A stretch of 64,000 bases of DNA from an uncultured Prevotellaceae bacterium (GCA_902782305.1 CACZMV010000011.1:1-64000), one strand, 5' to 3'. Shown: positions 17,001-25,638, numbered from the stretch's first letter. Made by a program: numbers and translations. The notes: generated by a model not told the origin, from the sequence alone.

Positions 17001-18932
17001 ATTCTTGGCTTTCTTGCCTTTGCCCACCTTGGCTTTTTCTGTGATAGGTGCTGTCAGGGTGCGGAATGGAAGTCCCATGAAGATACCATCGAGCCAAACC
17101 TGATATGAGTAGATGGCTTTGTGCCAGAAAACCTTGTCAGCAATGGTACGTGGCTGTTCCTGTAACTGTTTCATCATGGTTTTCATAGCCAGCAGATTCT
17201 TCTGCTCAGGCCATTTCTGATACATACGGGTTACGAAGTGGCCCGTGCGGATATTGTCAAGGTTATAATCTAAAATGTTATATCCACGGATGTCACCCTT
17301 TTTGTTAATCATGGTATCTGTATACTCCTGACAATACTTGCGGATGTCCTCGCCACCATATCTGAGATAGGTGTCCAGCATGCCTTCCAATTCGATACCC
17401 ATGACATAGCTCCACTTGGGACGCTTTGAGAAATCCAGTAGGTATGACCTGGGTACACGCTTCATCTCGCTATAAGTCATCCACTCAGAATAGTGCTTGT
17501 AAGGAGGGTTCTGCAATACCAGCGAACCGTTGATCATCAGGTTGTCGTAAGTGACATCCTGAGCCAAACCAATCTGATGGATGGGCTTGTTGTATACACC
17601 GTTGAACTGACAATTCTTAACCGTGATGTCGTTGACAGTATAGGCTAATTTCGGATCCTGATAACCAACAATCATCACGCCATATTTCGATTTCTGACAG
17701 GTTACATTCTCCATCGTCACATTACGAACGATGGGGTAGAAACCACGACAGCATACCTCACGAGGTTCATAATCGGTATTAATCTTCAGTACAGCCTCGC
17801 CACACTGACCAACCCTGACATTGCGGACATTGATGTTCTCGATAACACCACCGCGACATGAGTTTGTCTTGATGCGGAGCACACGGTCCAACGATGGAGA
17901 ATCCATTTCGCAGTTTTCTGCAAAGACATTCTGGCAACCACCGCTGATTTCAGAACCGATTACCACACCACCATGACCGTTGTTAAACTTACTGTTACGG
18001 ATAATGATGTTCTTTGAAGGTTTACCGGCAAATTTTCCCTGACCGCCCTCACGACCATCGTTGTTACGCCCACTCTTAATGGCGATGCAGTCATCACCTG
18101 TATTAAAGTAGCAGCCCTCAATCAGTACTCTGTCGCATGATTCTGGGTCGCAACCGTCACCATTGGGTCCATCATTATTAATATGTACGCCACGAACGGT
18201 AATGTCTGTGGAAAGCAGAGGGTGAATAACCCAGAAAGGAGAGCGAAGCAGTGTGACATCTTCAATCAGAATGCCTTCGCACTGGTTCAGGTTAATCATC
18301 TGAGGACGCAGACCGTCAGTAGGACCGAACTTGCGCTCGTCCATGGGCACACCATCTTCTGCATACTTAAGCAGACGGGCACGGGCTCCCTGATTCTGGG
18401 CAATACCACCAGGCTTCATACCAAAGCGACTGTTTCCACACCAAGGCCACCAGGTGTTGTTAGAACCGCCACCATCAATAGTTCCCTTACCAGTGATGGC
18501 AATGTCCTTGGCCTGATAGGCATAAATCAGCGGACTGAGGTTCCAGCAATCCAATCCTTCCCAACGTGTGGGAACAATGGGATAGAGCTCGGGCTCGAAA
18601 GCAAACTCAAGCACAGCACCTTCCTCAACAACGAGGTTGACGCCACTTTTCAGTTGAATGGCTGCAGTGAGGAAATGCTGACCTGCAGGCACGATAACAC
18701 GCCCACCGCCCTTCTTCGAACACTTGTCAATAGCCTTTTGAATAGCCTTCTGATTCTTGGCAGCCGTGTTGGCAGGCTTAGCGCCAAATTTTGTAATGTC
18801 GTACTTTTTGTCCGCAAACTGAGGCATGCGGATGCTTTGCTCAATTTGCTTGTACTGTTGCTCGTTCCAACCCTTAGCCTGAACGCACAATACCACCAAA
18901 AGCAGCATTGTAATCTGTAAAATTCTCTTCAT
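14088..18932 (-). CDS. GH28-GH105-(alpha/alpha)6 three-module pectin-degrading protein
   Basis: About 1614 aa from the chosen ATG; an upstream in-frame ATG exists, but this one is followed by a proper signal peptide (MKRILQITMLLLVVLCVQA). Module 1 (about 30-490) is a GH28 polygalacturonase with NNDGPNGDGCDP (about 254), GDDCIAIKSG (about 281), GHGGVVIGSE (about 317) and RIKTN (about 352). Module 2 (about 510-885) is GH105-like, with WLDGIFMGLPF (about 612) and WGRAQGW (about 696); such enzymes remove unsaturated uronates left by lyases. Module 3 (about 890-1614) is an (alpha/alpha)6 six-hairpin glycosidase-like region of unknown specificity, with HLEMTWWHAVDF (about 1247) and LYLPGNGALLTAIAMM. 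These modules are usually separate proteins. The junctions show no frameshift or stop. Confidence 0.9.
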   Translation of the reverse strand: MKRILQITMLLLVVLCVQAKGWNEQQYKQIEQSIRMPQFADKKYDITKFGAKPANTAAKNQKAIQKAIDKCSKKGGGRVIVPAGQHFLTAAIQLKSGVNLVVEEGAVLEFAFEPELYPIVPTRWEGLDCWNLSPLIYAYQAKDIAITGKGTIDGGGSNNTWWPWCGNSRFGMKPGGIAQNQGARARLLKYAEDGVPMDERKFGPTDGLRPQMINLNQCEGILIEDVTLLRSPFWVIHPLLSTDITVRGVHINNDGPNGDGCDPESCDRVLIEGCYFNTGDDCIAIKSGRNNDGREGGQGKFAGKPSKNIIIRNSKFNNGHGGVVIGSEISGGCQNVFAENCEMDSPSLDRVLRIKTNSCRGGVIENINVRNVRVGQCGEAVLKINTDYEPREVCCRGFYPIVRNVTMENVTCQKSKYGVMIVGYQDPKLAYTVNDITVKNCQFNGVYNKPIHQIGLAQDVTYDNLMINGSLVLQNPPYKHYSEWMTYSEMKRVPRSYLLDFSKRPKWSYVMGIELEGMLDTYLRYGGEDIRKYCQEYTDTMINKKGDIRGYNILDYNLDNIRTGHFVTRMYQKWPEQKNLLAMKTMMKQLQEQPRTIADKVFWHKAIYSYQVWLDGIFMGLPFRTLTAPITEKAKVGKGKKAKNPIIDIYDDAVNQLKITYQRTFDPKTGLNRHAYDETRKTFWADKETGLSQHCWGRAQGWYTMALIEVLDALPEDYARRSEVIDLLIKDFDAIIKWQDKESGVWYQVMDSPGKEGNYLESTCSSMFAYALLKAYRKGYVGEKYRDAGIKAYKGIIANFIKVHPDKTISLTQCCEVAGLGPAATPEVVAAMKKINPKGTVKENQRRDGSYKYYLSEPIRDNDAKGVGPFIWASLEMEMLGYTTENITASIDREAVLFRNNPLITEAEPLTSLTVGNGHFATTVDVTGLQSYVDDYKNGIPLNAMSDWGWHSFPNKENLKEEESQKAYDFGHGHPEVYAIEYKKAEDGRHKLATEYFRVNPHRLNLGAVGLDLKDANGNAIALSKLTDINQKLNLWQGEITSSYKAGGEKVNVVTIGLPNRDAVAYRISTPLLKKGQASVSICLPYPTGKHADDASDWSNDALHTSRIINSSDHIVTLMHNIDTTTYYIYIRWEGDAQFKEVKAHTYQLCTDADALSFEVEYSSVRRDIASAIEAFRFDQAQKTTQKFWHKFWTETAFVDFSQCTDPRAKELERRVVLSQYLTRINCANNMPPQETGLTYNTWFGRPHLEMTWWHAVDFTLWNQPKVVEQMLRWYDKVAAPIAKKIAQRQGFKGIRWMKMTDPWAGEAPSNTGSFLTWQQPHYIYLAEEMYRANPSEGTLAKYADNVEATAEFLADFAQSSVRRGNASATYNLIGQTAMQECMTKDISYNHPFELAYFRYALKVAQQWRERMGKARNKQWDDVIARLAPLPITKEGIYTAGLPKGSTKAILPSFDPFNTVGGGSTSAKAETFADKVRNDHPAVLGAIGLLPIGSVRCDSVAANKTLDWVMQNWNWQTTWGWDYGMIAMTAARLGRPDIALDALLIDTQKNTYLKNGHNFQTVDRLRLYLPGNGALLTAIAMMCAGWDGCKDVLNPGFPKDGTWNVRWEGLRRMQ

Positions 18933-18962
18933 CTTTTTCTTCTGGTTTAGTAGATTTGTGTG

Positions 18963-18970
18963 CAAAGGTA
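18963..18970 (-). promoter_or_regulatory. -7 element of the GH28-GH105 gene
   Basis: TACCTTTG on the minus strand, 30 bp before the chosen ATG, immediately after the trp operon terminator T run. The start at 18932 rather than 18989 is supported because this -7 box would otherwise lie inside the coding sequence. Confidence 0.6.
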
Positions 18971-18972
18971 AT

Positions 18973-19000
18973 AAAAAAGGGCGAAACAATCGCCCCTTTT
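18973..19000 (-). terminator. intrinsic terminator of the trp operon
   Basis: Stem GGGCGA/TCGCCC extended by A/T pairs, followed by a T6 run on the minus strand. It lies just after the trpA stop and only 2 bp before the next gene's -7 box. Confidence 0.85.
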
Positions 19001-19007
19001 ACATTAT

Positions 19008-19787
19008 TTATGAGTTTAATGCTTCAAACAATCGGTCGAGTGCCTTATCAGTGTTCCCGTTTTCTTCACTAAGAAGAGTGACAAACTTGGAACCAATGAT
19101 AGCTCCGGCAGCATTGTCCTGAGCAGCTTTCAGCGTTTGAGCATTACTGATTCCAAAGCCAATCATGCGAGGATTGCGCAGGTTCATGGCATTGATACGA
19201 CGGAAATACTCTTGCTTGGCTTCATCGAAAGATTTCTGGGCACCGGTAATGGCTGCAGAGCTGACCATATAGATGAACCCATCGGTATTGTCATCAATAA
19301 AGCGGATGCGCTCTTCAGATGTTTCAGGAGTGATAAGCATTATAACCCTTAAATCGTAACGGTCGGCTATAGGTTTGATGATTTCCTGATAGTCTTTGAA
19401 AGGCAAATCGGGAATAATCATACCACTGACACCGCTTTCCACACACGATTGACAGAACGACTCAATACCATATTGCATGATGGGATTCAGATAACCCATT
19501 AAGATAAGGGGAATTTCCACTTTGTCTTTTATCGCAGCAAGTTGGGAAAACAGTGTCTTTAGAGTCATACCGTTCTTCAAAGCTGTTGTTGCTGCATCCT
19601 GAATAACAGGACCGTCGGCCATAGGATCACTAAACGGAATACCCACTTCTATCATGCTAATGCCTCGTTGTTGCATGGTAAGAATCACGTCACCAGTACC
19701 ATTGAGGGTTGGAGCTCCTGCACAGAAATAGAGTGAGAGGAGTTTTTTATCACCACGATGGGCAAATAATGAATTAATCTTGTTCAT
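19008..19787 (-). CDS. trpA: tryptophan synthase alpha subunit
   Basis: Cleaves indole-3-glycerol phosphate to indole and glyceraldehyde 3-phosphate and channels indole to TrpB. The 259-aa TIM barrel shows the substrate-site [19 protein letters not shown] and the catalytic Asp region ([11 protein letters not shown]), with [10 protein letters not shown] near the phosphate site. It is the last gene of the operon. The 33-bp gap to trpF is filled with a 7-bp-period repeat, unlike the tight spacing elsewhere in the operon. Confidence 0.98.
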   Translation of the reverse strand: MNKINSLFAHRGDKKLLSLYFCAGAPTLNGTGDVILTMQQRGISMIEVGIPFSDPMADGPVIQDAATTALKNGMTLKTLFSQLAAIKDKVEIPLILMGYLNPIMQYGIESFCQSCVESGVSGMIIPDLPFKDYQEIIKPIADRYDLRVIMLITPETSEERIRFIDDNTDGFIYMVSSAAITGAQKSFDEAKQEYFRRINAMNLRNPRMIGFGISNAQTLKAAQDNAAGAIIGSKFVTLLSEENGNTDKALDRLFEALNS

Positions 19788-19788
19788 T

Positions 19789-19829
19789 TACTATTTGACA
19801 ATTTACTATTTACAATTTATTTATCTATT
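19789..19829. repeat. 7-bp-period repeat (ATTTACT type) between trpF and trpA
   Basis: Degenerate heptamer repeat (TTTACTA, TTTGACA, ATTTACT, ATTTACA and so on) covering nearly all of the trpF-trpA gap and running into the end of trpF. Confidence 0.55.
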
Positions 19830-20423
19830 TAATTCGCTTAGGAATAATTTTAGGGTATCGACGTTTTTAAGTCCTGGGTCGATTTCAAAACGGGAGTTGA
19901 GGTCAATGCCTGCAAGTTGTGGATGGCGGAAGTGGCGGATGTCTGCTGCATCGTCAGGTCCTATACCTCCACTTAATATAAAAGGTGTAGTGCCATGATA
20001 GTCCGCAAGGACAGACCAATCAAACTTTGTGCCGTTTCCACCTACAGACTTGCCTTTCGTGTCAAAGAGGAAATAGTCTACGAGTGTTTCGTAGGGCTTG
20101 GTCTTAACTAAGTCGTCGGCAGTTGCGATATTAAATGCCTTGATGAGTTTGTGGCCCTTTAATAGAGCACAATAGTCTGGCGTTTCATTTCCATGCAACT
20201 GAATATAGTGGAGTGCATATTCTTGGGCAATCTTTTTAACCACCTCTATCTCTTCGTCAACAAACACTCCTATGCGCTTTGCCTTTTCTGGCAAATAACT
20301 TGGAAGCGTGCTGACATAGCGACTGGATTTAGGCCAGAAAATAAAGCCCATCAGGTCAATGCCTAAAGCTTCGACTTCACGGATATTCTCCGCATCACGC
20401 ATACCACACACTTTAACTATCAT
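19821..20423 (-). CDS. trpF: phosphoribosylanthranilate isomerase
   Basis: Amadori rearrangement of phosphoribosylanthranilate. The 200-aa TIM barrel has VKVCGM (catalytic Cys) at the N-terminus, GFIFWPKSSRYV, QLHGNE and LSGGIGPDD for the phosphate. The start overlaps the trpC stop by 4 bp (ATGA), implying translational coupling. The protein ends FLSELNR, close to the repeat in the trpF-trpA gap. Confidence 0.97.
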   Translation of the reverse strand: MIVKVCGMRDAENIREVEALGIDLMGFIFWPKSSRYVSTLPSYLPEKAKRIGVFVDEEIEVVKKIAQEYALHYIQLHGNETPDYCALLKGHKLIKAFNIATADDLVKTKPYETLVDYFLFDTKGKSVGGNGTKFDWSVLADYHGTTPFILSGGIGPDDAADIRHFRHPQLAGIDLNSRFEIDPGLKNVDTLKLFLSELNR

Positions 20424-21154
20424 AGTTTAGAGATAAAATCGTTTAATGCCTGACCAGGGTTGGGAGTCTTCATGAAGTTCTCACCAATCAGGAATCCATT
20501 GAAGCCTGCAGAGCGGAGAGCCTTCACGGTGTCAGGATTCGAGATACCACTCTCGCTCACCTTGACAGCATTCTTAGGCAACAACTCTGCCAGACGGAAA
20601 CTATTTTCTACATCAGTGACAAATGAACCGAGGTTACGGTTGTTAATACCACAGATATCAGGTCCCAGTTCTGCGTACTCCAATTCCTGCTCTGAATGCA
20701 TCTCCAGAAGAACCTCGAGTCCAAGGGCGTGAGCCTTATGCAAGAGTGTTTGGCACTCTTGTTTACTAAGACAAGCAGCAATGAGCAATACGGCAGAGGC
20801 TCCACAGAGGGCAGCAGCATATAGCTGTGCCTCGTCGATAACGAAGTTCTTATATAATATAGGTAAGGTGACGCCGCTTTGACGGGCTTGGCGGATAAAT
20901 TCGTCAGAGCCACCAAAATAATGCTCGTCAGTAAGGATGCTCAGTGCTGCGGCACCATTCTGCTGATAACTCAGTGGAATGATGTCTGCGCGTCCCTCTT
21001 TTTTGATCCATCCCTTCGAAGGTGACTTACGCTTAAACTCAGCGATGATGCCCGTCTTGCTTTGGAGCAAAGCCTCACGCAAAGATGTTTTTTTTGCGCA
21101 AAGCTGTTCTAGTTCCAAATGCTTATGGGCAACGATTTCCTGTAAGATGTCCAT
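20420..21154 (-). CDS. trpC: indole-3-glycerol-phosphate synthase
   Basis: Ring closure of CdRP to indole-3-glycerol phosphate. The 244-aa barrel has IAEFKRKSPSKGWI (catalytic Lys region), LTDEHYFGGSDEFI, ILYKNFVIDEAQL, GINNRNLGSF and SESGISNPDTV. It is monofunctional, with trpF as a separate overlapping gene. The trpD-trpC gap is 5 bp. Confidence 0.98.
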   Translation of the reverse strand: MDILQEIVAHKHLELEQLCAKKTSLREALLQSKTGIIAEFKRKSPSKGWIKKEGRADIIPLSYQQNGAAALSILTDEHYFGGSDEFIRQARQSGVTLPILYKNFVIDEAQLYAAALCGASAVLLIAACLSKQECQTLLHKAHALGLEVLLEMHSEQELEYAELGPDICGINNRNLGSFVTDVENSFRLAELLPKNAVKVSESGISNPDTVKALRSAGFNGFLIGENFMKTPNPGQALNDFISKL

Positions 21155-21159
21155 AGTAT

Positions 21160-22170
21160 TTATGAGTTCAGTTCTACAAATTTCTTGAAGGTACGCAGGG
21201 CTGCGCCGCTATCAATACTTTCGCGGGCAATCTCAATGCACTCCTCGATGTCTTTCTCTCCACGTTCCAATACTTGGATGCCGAATGCAGCATTTGCCAA
21301 CACGATATTCTTCTGGGCTGGCAGTGCGCGGTTCTCGAGTACGGAGTCGAAGATTTGAGCAGCTTCTTCTTCGGTAGCACCACCCACAAGCTCTTCTGGT
21401 TTGGCAATTTGAAAACCAAGATCCTGTGGTTGGAAGATGCGCTCATATTGTTTGGTCGTTACCTTGAAAGGACCGGTCAGGCTTATCTCGTCATAACCGT
21501 CAATGCTGTTCACGATACCATAGTCAATACCCAACTTCTGATATACATTATTATATAGACGCATCTGGTCCAGATTTGCTACACCTAACAGCTGACACTT
21601 GGGTTGTGAAGGATTAACGATAGGACCTAGGAGATTGAAAATGGTTGGGAATTGCAGTGCCTTACGAATCGGTCCGACAAACTTCATGGCCTTGGCAAAG
21701 AGCTGGGCGTGCAGATAAACAATGCCTGCTTCGTTCAGCGAACGATTCAGTTTGTCAATATCATCTGTAAACTTAATACCGTGATGCTGAATGACATTAG
21801 AAGCTCCACTGACGCTGGTGGCAGCATAGTTTCCATGTTTGGCAACCTTATAGCCGGCACCGGCAATCACAAAACATGCAGTTGTCGAAATATTGAATGT
21901 GTTCTTGCGGTCACCACCCGTTCCTACCACGTCGATATAACGGTCTGCCTGAAGAATAGCGGGAACACCTGTTTCAAGGATACCGTCACGGAAACCAAGA
22001 AGTTCGTCAACGGTTACTCCCCTCATCTGCAGACAGGTAAGCAGAGCCGTTATCTGCTCGTTGGGGTATTCACTGTGTGTAATACCAATCAAGATCGTTT
22101 TCATTTCCTCACGAGTCAGTTCCTCGTGGTTTAGCAACCTAAAGAGGTAGCTTTTCATTGTCTGTTCCAT
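21160..22170 (-). CDS. trpD: anthranilate phosphoribosyltransferase
   Basis: Transfers phosphoribose from PRPP to anthranilate. The family motifs are DVVGTGGDRKNTFNIST and KHGNYAATSVSGASNV. The length is 336 aa. A second in-frame ATG four codons in (MKSYLF) is an equally possible start. It is not fused to trpG, which is a separate gene 33 bp upstream. Confidence 0.97.
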   Translation of the reverse strand: MEQTMKSYLFRLLNHEELTREEMKTILIGITHSEYPNEQITALLTCLQMRGVTVDELLGFRDGILETGVPAILQADRYIDVVGTGGDRKNTFNISTTACFVIAGAGYKVAKHGNYAATSVSGASNVIQHHGIKFTDDIDKLNRSLNEAGIVYLHAQLFAKAMKFVGPIRKALQFPTIFNLLGPIVNPSQPKCQLLGVANLDQMRLYNNVYQKLGIDYGIVNSIDGYDEISLTGPFKVTTKQYERIFQPQDLGFQIAKPEELVGGATEEEAAQIFDSVLENRALPAQKNIVLANAAFGIQVLERGEKDIEECIEIARESIDSGAALRTFKKFVELNS

Positions 22171-22203
22171 AATGATGAATGGTTTTATTGGGTTTAATGG
22201 GAA

Positions 22204-22767
22204 TTATAGAAATAGCCAGTTCTGGAGCATCTTCTTACCATCAGGGGTAAGGACACTCTCTGGATGAAACTGTATGCCTCGAACGTTTAACTCACGATGG
22301 CGCAGTGCCATAATCTGTCCTTCGTTGCTTACAGCTGTAATCTCGAGACAATCAGGTAGTCCTTCATTTGAAACGACCCATGAGTGATAGCGCCCGATGG
22401 TAATGTCGCGGTCAATGCCACTGAAGATGGGGTCATCTGCAATAATATGACAAGGAGTCGCTACACCATGAAATACGTCGCTGAGATTCTCCAGCTTTCC
22501 TCCAAACACCTCGCCAATGGCCTGATGACCAAGGCACACGCCCAGAATAGGCTTCTTACCAGCGTATTTGCGAATCACATCAAGCAATAATCCTGCTTCA
22601 GAGGGAATGCCAGGACCTGGCGAAAGAATGATTTTACTGTAAGACTCGATTTCGTCGAGACTAAATTGGTCGTTACGCAAAACGGTGACCTCTGCGCCTA
22701 ACTCCTTTACTAAATGACTCAAGTTATAGGTAAACGAGTCGTAATTATCGATAATTACTATTTTCAT
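22204..22767 (-). CDS. trpG: anthranilate synthase component II (glutamine amidotransferase)
   Basis: Supplies ammonia from glutamine to TrpE. The class I GATase triad is visible: Cys in GVCLGHQAIGE, and His/Glu in GIQFHPESVLTPDG; SPGPGIPSEAG forms the oxyanion strand. 187 aa. It follows trpE by 4 bp. Since no pabA is visible it could also serve folate synthesis, but trp is the clear context. Confidence 0.97.
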   Translation of the reverse strand: MKIVIIDNYDSFTYNLSHLVKELGAEVTVLRNDQFSLDEIESYSKIILSPGPGIPSEAGLLLDVIRKYAGKKPILGVCLGHQAIGEVFGGKLENLSDVFHGVATPCHIIADDPIFSGIDRDITIGRYHSWVVSNEGLPDCLEITAVSNEGQIMALRHRELNVRGIQFHPESVLTPDGKKMLQNWLFL

Positions 22768-22771
22768 AATC

Positions 22772-24181
22772 TTACATTTTTTCAGCCATTAATATTGCTC
22801 TGCGCAGGGCACCGAGTTTGTTGTTTACTTCTTGCAATTCATATTCCTCATTGCTCTTAGCCACAATACCTCCACCAGCCTGGAACCATAGCTCGCCGTT
22901 TCTGGAAACAAATGTTCGGATGGTGATGGCCTGATTCAATGAACCGTTGAGACCGATGATACCAATGCAACCTCCATAAGCGCCACGATTATGGGGCTCA
23001 TATTCGGAAATCAGTTGCATGGCACGAACCTTGGGCGCTCCTGAAAGCGTTCCAGCAGGGAAGGTGTCGATGAAAGCCTTGATGGGGTCTGCGTTAGCAT
23101 CTAAAACGCCTGATACTCTGGATACAAGGTGAATAACATGACTATAATATTGAATGTCCTTGTAATAATCCACCTTTACATGGTGGCAGTTGCGGCTCAG
23201 GTCATTACGCGCCAGATCTACCAACATCACATGCTCGGCATTCTCCTTGGGGTCGTTTCGCAGGAACTCTGCACCTTTACGGTCAGCTTCTGCATCGCCC
23301 GTGCGCTTGGTGGTGCCGGCAATCGGATCGATGTAGGCCTTGTCTCCCTCTATACGACAATGTGTCTCAGGAGAAGAACCAAAGATTCTGAAACCTCCGA
23401 AGTCAAAATAGAAAAGATAGGGTGATGGATTGATGCTTCTAAGAGCACGATAGAGTTTGAAGTCGTCGCCCTCATATTTCTGGATAAAGCGACGTGACAG
23501 AACAATCTGGAACACATCACCACGCAGACAGTGCTGAATGCCACGTCGGATATTAGCCTTGTGCTCCTCGTCTGTCAGTGTTGAGCGAACATCACCAACA
23601 GGATGGAACTCGTATTCCCTGACATTTCCCTTGTTCATGGCCTTGAGCACGGCATCGATATTGTTGTTGTCGCTTTGGCCATCGTTTTCGTTTAGACTCA
23701 CCACTTTGAGCGTATTGTTATGATGGTCGAAGACAATCACCACCTTATATAATATATAGAGCACATCGGGTGCGTCGTTTTCAGTCTGTGTCTCATCCTT
23801 CACGTCAATGTTCTCAAAGTAGCGAACCGCATTGAACGAGGTGTAGCCGAACAGACCGCACATCTCTGCATCTTCCCCACTGACCTTAATGCGGTCGATG
23901 AGCGCGTGGATAGCCTCGGCTGAACCAAAACCAGCCCCCAGTGGCTTACGCTCAGTAGTTCCATCGGGGAAACTGATGGAAACAATACCATGCCCAATGG
24001 CCACACTTGCAATGGGATTAACACCGATGAATGAGCGCGAATTGCCTGCATCATGATAGTCGGAACTCTCCATCAGTGCGCTCTGTGGATAGATATCGCG
24101 CAGTTTCATGTAAACACCTACTGGTGTGTAGAGGTCAGCCAGAATGGTCTTGCTGATTGTCGTATATTTAAAAGTTTCCAT
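22772..24181 (-). CDS. trpE: anthranilate synthase component I
   Basis: Converts chorismate to anthranilate. The 469-aa protein has an N-terminal regulatory region with ALMESSDY (equivalent to the LLES Trp feedback site) and a C-terminal chorismate-binding domain with RRFIQKYEGDDFKLYRALR, PIAGTTKRTGD, TFPAGTLSGAPKVRAMQLI and FQAGGGIVAKS. The start lies inside the end of trpB (14-bp overlap). The GGAGAAT just before it within trpB serves as a ribosome site. Confidence 0.98.
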   Translation of the reverse strand: METFKYTTISKTILADLYTPVGVYMKLRDIYPQSALMESSDYHDAGNSRSFIGVNPIASVAIGHGIVSISFPDGTTERKPLGAGFGSAEAIHALIDRIKVSGEDAEMCGLFGYTSFNAVRYFENIDVKDETQTENDAPDVLYILYKVVIVFDHHNNTLKVVSLNENDGQSDNNNIDAVLKAMNKGNVREYEFHPVGDVRSTLTDEEHKANIRRGIQHCLRGDVFQIVLSRRFIQKYEGDDFKLYRALRSINPSPYLFYFDFGGFRIFGSSPETHCRIEGDKAYIDPIAGTTKRTGDAEADRKGAEFLRNDPKENAEHVMLVDLARNDLSRNCHHVKVDYYKDIQYYSHVIHLVSRVSGVLDANADPIKAFIDTFPAGTLSGAPKVRAMQLISEYEPHNRGAYGGCIGIIGLNGSLNQAITIRTFVSRNGELWFQAGGGIVAKSNEEYELQEVNNKLGALRRAILMAEKM

Positions 24182-25370
24182 ATTCTCCTGCCATTTGTTT
24201 GTTGTTCAGATAGGTTTCTACGTCCTTGTCACCACGACCAGAAACTGTTAACACCACTACATCATCGGGCTTGAACTGTACTTTCTGTAAAGCTGCGATA
24301 GCATGAGCTGATTCCAGGGCTGGGATGATACCTTCCATGCGTGTCAACTCATAGGCAGCTTTAATCGCTTCATCGTCGTTGATACTATAGACGGTAGCTC
24401 TGTGCTGAGTAGCCAGATTAGCATGCATCGGACCGATTCCTGGATAGTCCAATCCGGCAGAAATACTCTCTGCCTCGATAATCTGACCATCGGGTGTCTG
24501 CATGACCAAGGTCTTCGAACCATGCAGGATTCCCAGTCTACCAGCATGGATGGTGGCTGCGGTGTGTCCAGTGTCAGCACCTTGTCCACCCGCTTCAGCT
24601 AAGATGATCTTCACGCGCTCGTCATCGATATAATGATAGATGGTTCCGGCAGCATTGCTTCCTCCTCCTACACAAGCCATCAGCACATCGGGATAGTCTC
24701 GTCCAATCTTCTCCTGAAGCTGTTCCTTGATTTCTGCTGATATAATACTCTGCAGACGAGCCACCATGTCGGGGTAGGGGTGCGGTCCTACCGTACTACC
24801 TATTATATAAAAGGTGTCCTGAGGATGACAGCACCAGTCGCGGATAGCCTCATTCGTGGCATCTTTCAGCGTCCAGTTGCCGGTCTTCACAGGACGAACC
24901 TCAGCACCCAACATCTTCATTCTTTCCACATTGACATGTTGGCGTTCTACATCCAGTGCTCCTTGATACACCACACAAGGCATGTCCATCAGTGCACAGA
25001 CGGTAGCTGTTGCCACGCCATGCTGTCCAGCACCGGTTTCAGCAATGATACGCTTCTTGCCCATCTTCTTAGCCAACAGAATCTGTCCGATGGTGTTGTT
25101 AATCTTATGGGCACCAGTATGGTTCAGGTCTTCTCTTTTCAGGTAGAGCTGACAACCATAGCGCTCGCTCATTCTGCGGGCGAAATACAAAGGTGAAGGA
25201 CGACCTACATAATCGCGAAGCAGCGACATGTATTCCTCTTGGAACTCCTTGGATTCGATGATTGGCAGATACTCTTCCTGCAACTTCTTCACTGTGGCAT
25301 AGAGAATCTCTGGCACGTAAGCCCCACCGAATTCTCCATAAAATCCTTTTTCGTCTACTAAGTAACTCAT
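24168..25370 (-). CDS. trpB: tryptophan synthase beta subunit
   Basis: PLP enzyme joining indole and serine. The 400-aa TrpB1-type protein has HTGAHKINN (PLP Lys), AETGAGQHGVA, ACVGGGSNAAG (phosphate loop) and VLTVSGRGDKD. It is the first structural gene after the attenuator, the Bacteroidetes order B-E-G-D-C-F-A. The long leader with Trp codons controls it and everything downstream. Confidence 0.99.
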   Translation of the reverse strand: MSYLVDEKGFYGEFGGAYVPEILYATVKKLQEEYLPIIESKEFQEEYMSLLRDYVGRPSPLYFARRMSERYGCQLYLKREDLNHTGAHKINNTIGQILLAKKMGKKRIIAETGAGQHGVATATVCALMDMPCVVYQGALDVERQHVNVERMKMLGAEVRPVKTGNWTLKDATNEAIRDWCCHPQDTFYIIGSTVGPHPYPDMVARLQSIISAEIKEQLQEKIGRDYPDVLMACVGGGSNAAGTIYHYIDDERVKIILAEAGGQGADTGHTAATIHAGRLGILHGSKTLVMQTPDGQIIEAESISAGLDYPGIGPMHANLATQHRATVYSINDDEAIKAAYELTRMEGIIPALESAHAIAALQKVQFKPDDVVVLTVSGRGDKDVETYLNNKQMAGEYGNF

Positions 25371-25405
25371 ATCTATTTTTGTTTTTTTGTTGATTCTATT
25401 AACAG

Positions 25406-25440
25406 AAAAGAGGCCCGTCGCAATATCGACGAGCCTCTTT
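25406..25440 (-). terminator. trp operon attenuator terminator
   Basis: Hairpin AAAGAGGC(T)CGTCG, 6-nt loop, CGACG(G)GCCTCTTT on the minus strand, followed by TTTTCTG. It lies between the leader peptide and trpB, 36 bp before the trpB start. TATCTGG inside the leader-peptide Trp codons is complementary to CCAGATA directly before this hairpin, giving a possible competing stem. This matches the general architecture of Bacteroidetes trp attenuators (the Bacteroid-trp RNA motif). Confidence 0.85.
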
Positions 25441-25478
25441 ATCTGGAATGATAATATACAAGGACTACGTACCCGCGA

Positions 25479-25529
25479 CTATTTTAATCTCGAGTTACGC
25501 CACCACCAGATATTATACATTGCTTTCAT
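25479..25529 (-). CDS. trpL: trp leader peptide, 16 aa with three consecutive Trp codons
   Basis: The minus-strand ORF reads MKAMYNIWWWRNSRLK and stops at TAG. The three TGG codons are at 25500-25508. It lies between a perfect promoter (25561-25592) and the attenuator hairpin (25406-25440), just before trpB. Stalling at the Trp codons when charged tRNA-Trp is scarce would favour the alternative RNA fold and read-through. A second in-frame ATG at residue 4 also exists. The function is inferred from position and Trp content, which is a very strong signal. Confidence 0.92.
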   Translation of the reverse strand: MKAMYNIWWWRNSRLK

Positions 25530-25560
25530 TTTTGGTCTAGCTTTGTTTAAATTACGTCGG

Positions 25561-25592
25561 CAAAAGTATACATATTCTTGTTAATATGCAAA
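25561..25592 (-). promoter_or_regulatory. trp operon promoter
   Basis: TTTG, 20 bp, TACTTTTG on the minus strand. The leader peptide ATG is about 30 bp downstream. It diverges from the candidate small-RNA promoter at 25639-25670. Confidence 0.8.
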
Positions 25593-25638
25593 TTTTTTAG
25601 CGATTTTTTTTGCATATTGAAAAAAAACAAGCGAAAAA

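Noticed and set aside
18933-18989. Longer N-terminus of the GH28 protein from the ATG at 18989
   Set aside because: The -7 box at 18963-18970 would be inside the gene and the extra 19 residues would mask a normal signal peptide.
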